Notes under the pieces: model-generated
What the model was told of the DNA's origin: nothing
What the model saw: the letters and a program-made list of their open reading frames with translations, nothing else
Databases searched by the model: none
Shown: positions 25,325-36,800 of the stretch, piece by piece
How the letters are laid out: each line of letters opens with the position of its first letter
Position numbering within the stretch: the first letter of the stretch is position 1
Made by a program: the position numbers and the translations under genes
Source of the DNA: Raffaelea ambrosiae
Taxonomy: Eukaryota; Ascomycota; Sordariomycetes; Ophiostomatales; Ophiostomataceae
Direction: 5' to 3'
Length of the DNA: 64,000 bases
Assembly: GCA_002778195.1 (NCBI GenBank)
Contig: PCDI01000001.1
Span: 2,868,857-2,932,856 of the forward strand

Positions 25325-25811
25325 GCACGAGTTGCAAGTACGAGCAGGCGTGAAGAAGAGACGGCGGCAGCGGCAGCGGTAGCTACTGTTGAGGCGTCAA
25401 GTGGGAAGAGGCTGCGGAGAATTTGCACTGTCACATCTTTAAGTGAGGTTGTTAGACGAAATTTAGTATACGATCTGCTTCCGCAGGGGGTGTGAGTTGT
25501 GTAAGTGGCTAGAATGGAGAGGCAAGGTGTCGACGAAACGCTTTAACCTAGTAGAGCGGCCTGCAGCAAAAGGAACGACACAAGTGGAAGGTGAGTGATG
25601 GCCGGTGACTGCAGCAGCTTCAGAGTAGCGTGCATGCAACGCAAGACGTCTCTGCTGCACGGACATGGAAGGGAAGGGCAGAGAAAAGGGGAGGGGAGGG
25701 GGGGGGGGGGGGCTAAGCGCGGTTTCTTTGCCCCAGAATTACTTCGACGTGCTATTCTGAGAAGCGGACTGGCGTGAGAGGCGTCTCGGAGAGGTGGACG
25801 GGGCCAGCAGA

Positions 25812-26007
25812 GGCTGGCAGTGACAGCAGAAAGTGGGCGGAGGAGCATTCTGACGCTGCCGCAGGGAGAAAGGGGCATCCATGCCAGAGGGGCCGTGAGA
25901 GAGGGGGGGNGGCTGGCAGTGACAGCAGAAAGTGGGCGGAGGAGCATTCTGACGCTGCCGCAGGGAGAAAGGGGCATCCATGCCAGAGGGGCCGTGAGAG
26001 AGGGGTG
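25812..26007. repeat. 98-base direct duplication across a single N
   Basis: The sequence from 25812 to 25908 is repeated from 25910 to about 26007 with apparently no differences, and a single N sits exactly at the joint. This is what two unmerged overlapping contig ends look like, so it is probably an assembly artefact rather than a biological repeat. Confidence 0.85.
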
Positions 26008-27515
26008 GACGGGGGGTGGGCGACATGAGGCGAGAAGCTAAGGAGAAATTAACTACATGGCAGCCCAGTTCATAGGGCAGCCGAGTAAATCCAGCCAAAG
26101 CAGATCCTGCCAGGGCCGGTCAGAAGCCCATCCACTACGGCGACTCGGGGATGATAGACGCAAAGCTTGACGGCCGAGAAGAAGCCCGATGTCCTGATGT
26201 CTCTGTCTGACCACGGCATTCTGCGAGTTTGCAGTCTTTGCGGTTGCCCCTGCTGCTAAGCCCGATGTCGTAACTCTCAGGCCCCAATGTACTATGTATG
26301 TCTCACAAAACGACTTCTCCCTGTCTTCATTTCCGCCCAAACGGGCAGAAGTACAGAAGCGTTGGGAAGAAGCACAAGAAGGGCGACATTGACTTGCAAG
26401 AAGATCTGGGAAAGGCAGAGAGAGGAGAGACATCCCCGGAGCCCGCAAGACAAAGGACAAAAAAGAAAAAAAAGATACTGCGAGGCTAAAACAAGCCACC
26501 TGCAAAGTACGCCCGCTCCCCTCTTTCCTTGGATTCGGTATTACCGGCTTCCTTCTTTTCTTTTCTTTTTGTATTTTTCTTTTTCTTATCGGACTTGTTC
26601 TCATTCTTGTTCGGGATGTCGTTGACTCGTGGACAGTGTCATCCGAGCCCGTTTGGAATGGATGATGGTTGATGTTCAGGTACGACAGCACTTATTCAGC
26701 CCATGACATGAGACCAGAGCCGAATTCAGCGTCTCAGACACTGGCGATGACAAACGAAAGGGACAGACAAGACTTTCAAAAGTGCGACACAGACGTGTGT
26801 CACCATGAGAATGGAGTGGCGGTGATGGAAAGGGGAAGGAGTACGAGCATGGCGAAGAACCTGTATTCATGATATTCAGAAACAAGAGAGATGTGCCGAA
26901 ACAACCTGTTGGCGGCAGGCAGCCTGTAGGGGTGCTGTTGGTGGCAGGCCGCCGCTAATTCATGGGGCCTGTCGCTCAGTAGTTAGGTGGTCACGTACAT
27001 AGTTACATGGTAGCTGCATGCAAAGTTACATAGAAAGTTACATGCAAAGTCGCATGCGAAATTTGAGCCGGATGCAAAGGGTGGGTGCCGGCTACAGGGG
27101 GTGGGCAGCCCCAATGCGACGCTGGGGGGGCCACCACCTTTTAATTTTATTTCTCCGGCACATTCCAGAAACATGCCCTGCTTTCAAGCCTTCCTAGGCA
27201 TCTGCCCGTTCCTGCCAGTAATAGGTAATCATACATAGTAATAATAGCCATCTTACCGGCGAGTGCCAATCTCAGATTGAGTGCCACGATCGAAATCGAG
27301 CACCACACAGACCACAGGCACAACGCATTTGGAAACTCGGGCAGGCACACGGACGTCGCCGGTCCACCAGCAGCCAGCTTATTCCAGCCACAGATGTGAG
27401 ATGCAAAAGATCTTCCAACCGTATCTTACAACCCCACACAAACCCCATGAATTATGAGCCACATATCGATGCCAGCGAAACGAAACGAAACGAGACAGGA
27501 CAAAAAAACAACAAC

Positions 27516-30500
27516 GACGAAACAGGAAAAGAGACAGGACGTGAAAACAACGACGAAACAGGAGAAGAGACAGGACGAAAAAAAAAACGACGAAACAGGA
27601 AAAGAGACAGGACGTGAAAACAACGACGAAACAGGAGAAGAGACAGGACGAAAAAAAAAACGACGAAACAGGAAAAGAGACAGGACGTGAAAACAACGAC
27701 GAAACAGGAGAAGAGACAGGACGAAAAAAAAAACGACGAAACAGGAAAAGAGACAGGACGTGAAAACAACGACGAAACAGGAGAAGAGACAGGACGAAAA
27801 AAAAAACGACGAAACAGGAAAAGAGACAGGACGTGAAAACAACGACGAAACAGGAGAAGAGACAGGACGAAAAAAAAAACGACGAAACAGGAAAAGAGAC
27901 AGGACGTGAAAACAACGACGAAACAGGAGAAGAGACAGGACGAAAAAAAAAACGACGAAACAGGAAAAGAGACAGGACGTGAAAACAACGACGAAACAGG
28001 AGAAGAGACAGGACGAAAAAAAAAACGACGAAACAGGAAAAGAGACAGGACGTGAAAACAACGACGAAACAGGAGAAGAGACAGGACGAAAAAAAAAACG
28101 ACGAAACAGGAAAAGAGACAGGACGTGAAAACAACGACGAAACAGGAGAAGAGACAGGACGAAAAAAAAAACGACGAAACAGGAAAAGAGACAGGACGTG
28201 AAAACAACGACGAAACAGGAGAAGAGACAGGACGAAAAAAAAAACGACGAAACAGGAAAAGAGACAGGACGTGAAAACAACGACGAAACAGGAGAAGAGA
28301 CAGGACGAAAAAAAAAACGACGAAACAGGAAAAGAGACAGGACGTGAAAACAACGACGAAACAGGAGAAGAGACAGGACGAAAAAAAAAACGACGAAACA
28401 GGAAAAGAGACAGGACGTGAAAACAACGACGAAACAGGAGAAGAGACAGGACGAAAAAAAAAACGACGAAACAGGAAAAGAGACAGGACGTGAAAACAAC
28501 GACGAAACAGGAGAAGAGACAGGACGAAAAAAAAAACGACGAAACAGGAAAAGAGACAGGACGTGAAAACAACGACGAAACAGGAGAAGAGACAGGACGA
28601 AAAAAAAAACGACGAAACAGGAAAAGAGACAGGACGTGAAAACAACGACGAAACAGGAGAAGAGACAGGACGAAAAAAAAAACGACGAAACAGGAAAAGA
28701 GACAGGACGTGAAAACAACGACGAAACAGGAGAAGAGACAGGACGAAAAAAAAAACGACGAAACAGGAAAAGAGACAGGACGTGAAAACAACGACGAAAC
28801 AGGAGAAGAGACAGGACGAAAAAAAAAACGACGAAACAGGAAAAGAGACAGGACGTGAAAACAACGACGAAACAGGAGAAGAGACAGGACGAAAAAAAAA
28901 ACGACGAAACAGGAAAAGAGACAGGACGTGAAAACAACGACGAAACAGGAGAAGAGACAGGACGAAAAAAAAAACGACGAAACAGGAAAAGAGACAGGAC
29001 GTGAAAACAACGACGAAACAGGAGAAGAGACAGGACGAAAAAAAAAACGACGAAACAGGAAAAGAGACAGGACGTGAAAACAACGACGAAACAGGAGAAG
29101 AGACAGGACGAAAAAAAAAACGACGAAACAGGAAAAGAGACAGGACGTGAAAACAACGACGAAACAGGAGAAGAGACAGGACGAAAAAAAAAACGACGAA
29201 ACAGGAAAAGAGACAGGACGTGAAAACAACGACGAAACAGGAGAAGAGACAGGACGAAAAAAAAAACGACGAAACAGGAAAAGAGACAGGACGTGAAAAC
29301 AACGACGAAACAGGAGAAGAGACAGGACGAAAAAAAAAACGACGAAACAGGAAAAGAGACAGGACGTGAAAACAACGACGAAACAGGAGAAGAGACAGGA
29401 CGAAAAAAAAAACGACGAAACAGGAAAAGAGACAGGACGTGAAAACAACGACGAAACAGGAGAAGAGACAGGACGAAAAAAAAAACGACGAAACAGGAAA
29501 AGAGACAGGACGTGAAAACAACGACGAAACAGGAGAAGAGACAGGACGAAAAAAAAAACGACGAAACAGGAAAAGAGACAGGACGTGAAAACAACGACGA
29601 AACAGGAGAAGAGACAGGACGAAAAAAAAAACGACGAAACAGGAAAAGAGACAGGACGTGAAAACAACGACGAAACAGGAGAAGAGACAGGACGAAAAAA
29701 AAAACGACGAAACAGGAAAAGAGACAGGACGTGAAAACAACGACGAAACAGGAGAAGAGACAGGACGAAAAAAAAAACGACGAAACAGGAAAAGAGACAG
29801 GACGTGAAAACAACGACGAAACAGGAGAAGAGACAGGACGAAAAAAAAAACGACGAAACAGGAAAAGAGACAGGACGTGAAAACAACGACGAAACAGGAG
29901 AAGAGACAGGACGAAAAAAAAAACGACGAAACAGGAAAAGAGACAGGACGTGAAAACAACGACGAAACAGGAGAAGAGACAGGACGAAAAAAAAAACGAC
30001 GAAACAGGAAAAGAGACAGGACGTGAAAACAACGACGAAACAGGAGAAGAGACAGGACGAAAAAAAAAACGACGAAACAGGAAAAGAGACAGGACGTGAA
30101 AACAACGACGAAACAGGAGAAGAGACAGGACGAAAAAAAAAACGACGAAACAGGAAAAGAGACAGGACGTGAAAACAACGACGAAACAGGAGAAGAGACA
30201 GGACGAAAAAAAAAACGACGAAACAGGAAAAGAGACAGGACGTGAAAACAACGACGAAACAGGAGAAGAGACAGGACGAAAAAAAAAACGACGAAACAGG
30301 AAAAGAGACAGGACGTGAAAACAACGACGAAACAGGAGAAGAGACAGGACGAAAAAAAAAACGACGAAACAGGAAAAGAGACAGGACGTGAAAACAACGA
30401 CGAAACAGGAGAAGAGACAGGACGAAAAAAAAAACGACGAAACAGGAAAAGAGACAGGACGTGAAAACAACGACGAAACAGGAGAAGAGACAGGACGAAA

Positions 30501-31457
30501 AAAAAAACGACGAAACAGGAAAAGAGACAGGACGTGAAAACAACGACGAAACAGGAGAAGAGACAGGACGAAAAAAAAAACGACGAAACAGGAAAAGAGA
30601 CAGGACGTGAAAACAACGACGAAACAGGAGAAGAGACAGGACGAAAAAAAAAACGACGAAACAGGAAAAGAGACAGGACGTGAAAACAACGACGAAACAG
30701 GAGAAGAGACAGGACGAAAAAAAAAACGACGAAACAGGAAAAGAGACAGGACGTGAAAACAACGACGAAACAGGAGAAGAGACAGGACGAAAAAAAAAAC
30801 GACGAAACAGGAAAAGAGACAGGACGTGAAAACAACGACGAAACAGGAGAAGAGACAGGACGAAAAAAAAAACGACGAAACAGGAAAAGAGACAGGACGT
30901 GAAAACAACGACGAAACAGGAGAAGAGACAGGACGAAAAAAAAAACGACGAAACAGGAAAAGAGACAGGACGTGAAAACAACGACGAAACAGGAGAAGAG
31001 ACAGGACGAAAAAAAAAACGACGAAACAGGAAAAGAGACAGGACGTGAAAACAACGACGAAACAGGAGAAGAGACAGGACGAAAAAAAAAACGACGAAAC
31101 AGGAAAAGAGACAGGACGTGAAAACAACGACGAAACAGGAGAAGAGACAGGACGAAAAAAAAAACGACGAAACAGGAAAAGAGACAGGACGTGAAAACAA
31201 CGACGAAACAGGAGAAGAGACAGGACGAAAAAAAAAACGACGAAACAGGAAAAGAGACAGGACGTGAAAACAACGACGAAACAGGAGAAGAGACAGGACG
31301 AAAAAAAAAACGACGAAACAGGAAAAGAGACAGGACGTGAAAACAACGACGAAACAGGAGAAGAGACAGGACGAAAAAAAAAACGACGAAACAGGAAAAG
31401 AGACAGGACGTGAAAACAACGACGAAACAGGAGAAGAGACAGGACGAAAAAAAAAAC
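27516..31457. repeat. 73-bp minisatellite, 54 tandem units
   Basis: The same unit boundary recurs at 27516 and 31458, exactly 54 x 73 bases apart, and every unit I inspected has the same sequence. Each unit is two related halves (36 and 37 bases) that begin with the same GACGAAACAGG; they differ by one A/G and by their tails (TGAAAACAAC versus a run of ten A then C). On the plus strand the unit has 61 purines, 11 C and a single T, an extreme strand asymmetry. It is stop-free in all three minus-strand frames. A degenerate edge (about 27478-27515) precedes it and a partial unit with altered tail follows to about 31516. Function unknown. Confidence 0.97.
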
Positions 31458-33149
31458 GACGAAACAGGAAAAGAGACAGGACATAAAAAAAAAGCAACGA
31501 CGAAACAGGAAAACAGTGAAATAGCAAGATATATATAAAAAAACCAAGCACAAAACACACACCGCGACCTTTTTTTTTCATGCGCGGCACTCACATCAGA
31601 TAGCATACTCTCCACTCACCCACTCATTTACTCACCCACTCATTTACCCACCCATCTCATCATCCACTCACTTTTGACACTTCAATGCCAATAGTCTTCG
31701 TGCCGGACAGGGCTGGCTCTCGGCCATGGATCGACCGCTCATCCTCGCACATATGGAAGGTGGCCTCGCTAGCGAAACCCGAACCAGCTAGAGTTCCCAA
31801 GTCACTGTAGGAGGCCACAAGAAAGTCTCCTCTTGTCCATTGGGTCGCAACGTCTGCGGTGGTGCGGTCGCCCTCATCGCTCGTCTGTCGCAACTACATA
31901 GTAGTTAGGCGAGGTTTGTAGCCTGTTCGTGCCTTCCCTCCCTCTCTTTTGTGCTCTCGACATATGCTCTTTCCCTCCTTGACGCCTTCCTGTTCTCCTG
32001 AATTCCGTCTACTTTCTGTCTACTGTCCGCCTACTTTCCGCGTCGATTTTCCCATCGCCTTCCCATCTCGTCTCTGATCCGGCTCTGGCTGCCAGCCACT
32101 CTCTGCCCATCCGTATTCACTCGTACGATTTTGCCTTTCACGAGTACGAGCTCGAATGCCGCTTGGGAGGCGTCGCAGGACCCCAGCTTGGCTGCCATTT
32201 CCACGTCTGTGATGCATGCCAAGGCCGGTGTGGCAAACTGGCAGACGAGTCTTGCCCCAAGCAGAAGGGGAGGATGCTTGCCAGTCTTTGCTGGAACTCG
32301 CCGTTCCTCCGCCGTGCAGACGGGCAACAGAGGAGAGCACTCGAGGCACAGGAAACACAAGGAGGAAGGAGCAGCCCGCCATTGATACCCTTCTCCACTT
32401 TCCTCGGCTTTTTGCTCGTATCTTACGGTGTGCATTGCGGTTACCCCCGGGGCCGCGTGCTGGGGCTTGCTCGCCGCACTCCGTGCCTGATGAGACCGGA
32501 CTTGAGTTTCTTCCACTCGGGTCGGCCCATGAGCATCAACCAAGATGACATTCAGCATTGGCAGGGCGTCCCCGCCGTCTAACCATCAATACCTAGCAAG
32601 GCCAATAGCAAGGGACGGCCATCAAGGGGCAAGGGGCTGCAGCAGGTAAGGAAAAGCAAGAGCAGCAGGACCACTAGGCCAGGCAACGAAAGACCTATCA
32701 AAAAAAAAAAAGGGAAAAATAGGGAAAGAGAAAAAGCAAAGAAAAAGAAAAGTGCAGAGGCACAAGCGGCGTATCCACACTTCAACTGGCCTTGAAAGGA
32801 AAAATAAGACAAAGGTAAAAAAAAAACCGAAAAAAAACCGAAAAATGAAAAACAGGCAAGGAAACTGTCAAAGAAGCAAGCCAAACAAATACACACCACA
32901 TAAAATTGCACCACACAGATACATCGTCATTATCATCATCACCACTTCCCTTCAACGCTGCTCCCGCCTCGCCTCGGCCCCCTCCGCCGTTCTCACCCAT
33001 GCCTGCCACGAGATAACGAAAACGATCGACAAGCCAGCCAAGCGACAAAGCGCCAGCCACGAGCCCCGGGCTGGTTTATCAGACACTCTGGGGTACGGGC
33101 ATATTGGCGTAGTGGGCGCGCGCTACTGCTGGCTTCTCGCCTCCCCCCC

Positions 33150-33172
33150 NNNNNNNNNNNNNNNNNNNNNNN
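33150..33172. other. Assembly gap (23 N)
   Basis: Run of N preceded by a C homopolymer, like the gap at 11691. Confidence 0.95.
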
Positions 33173-33762
33173 GTGGCTCACCGGTCCAGGGCTAGCAGAT
33201 GATCAACCGTCCGACTGTCCGACTTGTCTCTCTCTATTCTGTGTTCTGAGCCCCTTCGCCTCTTTTTTTTTTTTCGTGCAATTGTGGCGGTGAGCAAGGT
33301 CTGCCGTCCCGGGTCCGTCTCCCGCCGCCCGGGATGCCCCAACGACCCCCGGTCGTGACTAACCAGAATCGAGGAGGAGCCTCTCTTGGAAAGATGCTCT
33401 GTCCTGACTTGTCCCGGTTTGTACTGGTCTCTTCACATCTGTCTTGGTCTGGCTTGACCCGACACCATGGGGTTTGATTTTCCCGATTTCCCGGCTTTCC
33501 TGGCTTTCCTGGCTCATCCGACAGATCTCTTCATGAGAAGATTTTGCCGTCCTGCGCAACCGAGCACACGGACACGCTCACTTCCGTGTCGGTGCGGGTC
33601 TGCTGGCCCCTTCCGGCTGCCCACAGACGTCTGCCCGTAGGACTGTGGTCGACTGTGGTCCACTGATCGTCCGGAGACATACAAGTAGATACGGACGCAG
33701 GCATAGACGACGACACGGGAAGCAAGTGCAGTCCGTGTCGTAGACACCAGCACGGGAACAGA

Positions 33763-33890
33763 CGCGCAGAAGCAGGCGCAGAAGCAGGCGCAGAAGTAGG
33801 CAGGCGCAGGCAGGCGCAGGCGCAGGCAAACGCAGGCAGACGCAGACGCAGGCAGACGCAGACGCAGACACACAAACGCGGACGCGAACG
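33763..33890. repeat. GCAGGC/GCAGAC hexamer-based repeat
   Basis: Imperfect hexanucleotide repeats (gcaggc, gcagac, gcagaa mixtures) over about 130 bases; on the minus strand they give Cys/Leu/Arg-rich pseudo-peptides in every frame. Confidence 0.75.
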
Positions 33891-36800
33891 CACGCATACA
33901 CACGTTCCAGTCAGAGGCGTAAGATAATTCACACAAAACAGATGCCCGCAGAGCTGAAGCGACGCCCTCCTATGCATAGTACTTCGCCACTGGCACAAAT
34001 AGGTGCGCATGCACTGGCGATCCGTCAATGCATGTTAGTTATTGGTGGCCCACGGGGTCTCTGCCCCCACGCATTTCACTTACAACCCTAGGGAGAAAAA
34101 AAGTCCCCAGGCCCCCCTTGCGTGTGAGCAGCGGAGCAGGAAGTGTGCTGAGACTGATTGATGGCAAGTGGTTGGTCCACCGGCCGAGGAGGGCCATGAA
34201 AAAAAAGCAAATAAGTGGCTGCCACACAAGGCAATGGACACACGCAATCACACACTTCGCAGAGCACATGAACAGCCAGGCGCAATACACGCAGAAAGTC
34301 ACTGAGAAGGGGCAAAAATGCGCAGGCAAGGAAGGCTTCACTGCGACTTATGGTTACAGTTAGACGCAAAACACACAGATACAACCCAGAAATACAAAGC
34401 AGCGACAACACAAAGAAAGAGGACAGACAAGAAATGCACAGAAACTTGTAGACAGAAGCTGCCACTCGGGGTGGAGGCAGAGGAAAAAGAAAGCACTGGG
34501 GCCAAGCACCAAACGACAAGAGCAAGACAGAGGCAACAGAAGCAAAAATAAAAATAAATAAGAAATAAATGAAATGAAAAAGGGCACTTATTTCTAACTT
34601 ATTTTTTTGGGCCGAGTTCCGATTTATCGATTTTATTGACCCCGATCATGCTGGGCCCATAATTTTATGTGCCATCTCATTCCTATGGCATGTCTAATCT
34701 TTTTTTTTTTCCTGCCCTCGTCTGTCTCTCGCTTGGGAACGACCTGATATATATAGCCACAACGGCATGTTCTCTGCCGCCGGCTGCATTCCGACTCGAG
34801 GGTTCGGTGGCACAGAGGCCATGAGTAGAGACGACAAAGACAGACAATACAAAACTGTCATCGGGTAACAATGGATGGGCAACAGCAAAGCTTGGTTCAC
34901 TGGCTGCTAACCACATAGGATTCATCTTTTTTCTTTTCTTTTCTTTTCGTTTCTTTTTTTTTTGGCTTGCATTTTTACTGACAGTGTATTTTCTATGCCT
35001 GCCAGCACCAGGTTTCCTCGGCCTGCACCTGCATGATAGCACATTAGTAAAATCTCAGCTCGGCCGGCCACTCAGGTGCACATACACGCGCGCTCGCTCG
35101 CATCCGCGCAATCACGAAAATACACGCACGCAGATGCTTCTCACACGGATGCTCGCATTTTGTTGTCACGGACCACTCGCATCGAGCCTCCAATCCGACA
35201 GGGGCTCGGCAAGTAGAGTCTCCCGCCTCGTTCCTTCCTTTCGGGGCCTGCTTTTTCCGAGACCTGCACCGTGGCAGCGGAACGGGCAGGCGCGGCAATT
35301 GAGGAAGGAAGGAGCGACAGATGACAGGACGTAGAAGGCAGGCGCGAAACAGAAAAGAGCTGGGTATATGATACGCAATAACTAATAGTTATAACTAGAA
35401 GCCGGAAGAAAATTTCTCGTCGCATTCTTTCCCGGTCTTTCCACCCTTTCTTTCACCACTTTCCCGTTTCCTATCACAATCTCTCCAAGCTCTCAGAATG
35501 TGACATGAACAGCCCACCATCTTTCTTGTCTTCCCGTTCCACGCTTTCTCCCCCCCCCTGCTAGACTGCTAGTCTTCGCCAGCAGTGGCTGTCCACCGCC
35601 TCTGCCCTCGGAGTCCTCTCCACATCCCGTTTCCTCCGTAGTCACATTCTGCTGACCTCCCTGCATATCTTCTTTTCGCTCTTTGGTGCGCCTTTTCCCG
35701 CCCATGTTGCTCCTCTCTCGGGCTGAGACAGCCGCCGCCAGACGCTTGCATATGGGCTGTTTCCCCATTGGCCCCGGCCGTTGCCCGTTGCCTGGATTTC
35801 TTGGGGTCGGCCTGCAGAAAGGCAGCTGTCGTGGTGTTTGTAGCTAGCTGGGCTGGCTGGCTGGCTGGCTGGTGGGCGGGCTTTCTTCTTTTCTTTTTTT
35901 TTCCCATCTTTTCTGTCCCTTTCTGGTGCCGGCCTGCTTGCCCCCAATGCTGAACTCCCAGTCCTGGGCTCCCAGTTCTGGCTAGGCTCCTAGTTCAGGC
36001 TCCAATTGCTTGCATTTCGCTTGCATTTTTTGCCCGCACTTACTTTCTTTTTGCTTCTTTTCTTGCTTTTTCGTCGTTTCGCTTCTTTTGTCTTCCGCTG
36101 CTTTCTTTTTCATCTACTTGCCTACCCTTCCTTCACCTTTCCTCGCCGGTCTGGGCTGCCCCTCAGCAAGGTGAGCGAGTACGAGCATGTCACTTCCTTG
36201 TTTTTTGAGTTCTGCTTTGGCGTCCCCCCATTTCGTCCGTGCAGCTTTGTACGCCTTCGGCTGGCCATCTCGACGCAACCCTCCATCAAGCCCCCAATCA
36301 GCCCATCCGTACACTTTCCGTCTCTACCCGTTATTCGGTTCACTTTTCCTATCCTACTCTCTCAACTAACTCACACCACCCCGGTCTAGGCTCGACATCA
36401 AAACGAATTCAACGAACAAGACGAGGAAAAAGAAGACACGAGACGAGACGAAACAAAACGAAACGACCTGGAAACAGAAAGCAGAACAAAGCAGATTGAA
36501 AAAAAAAAAAAAAAAACCCACTTCCCAAACCGCATCCAAGACAGCATCTCGTCACATTTCCCCCCCTCGCCCTGGCCACGCTTTCTCAGTCCTCCCACCG
36601 GCTGTCTCTGGCTCGAAAAGGCCATCTCGCTGCAGCTGTGTCTCAAATGCCCGTCTGTAAGTGGTCCGCCCTTGTAGCTGTCAGCCGTGTGGGACTGGCG
36701 CTGGTCTGCCGCCGGCGAATAGCCTCCTTTTGTCACACCCCTGTCGCCTTTTCCTAACCGGTGAGAGAGCGGACGCAACTCCCGTAAGCCCGCACCAAGC

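Larger units (their letters stand above)
22536..27515. other. Intergenic, no convincing gene
   Basis: Starts with the probable promoter of the dioxygenase gene. The rest has no supported gene. It contains a (ACAACCACAA)n block at about 24555-24588, a 9-bp repeat at 25244-25324 and a duplicated 98-base segment split by an N at 25909. A minus-strand hydrophobic frame near 24990-25140 looks membrane-like but has no recognisable partner exons. Confidence 0.45.

Noticed and set aside
27516..31457. CRISPR-like array
   Set aside because: Units are directly adjacent with no variable spacers, in a eukaryotic genome; it is a minisatellite.
27379..31615. Giant minus-strand protein of about 1400 residues
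   Set aside because: All three minus frames are open over the 73-bp array and give the same rotated peptide; it is a property of the repeat, not a gene.
32031..32558. 175-codon minus-strand frame with plausible composition
   Set aside because: No recognisable domain, overlapping open frames on both strands, and no splice or promoter support.
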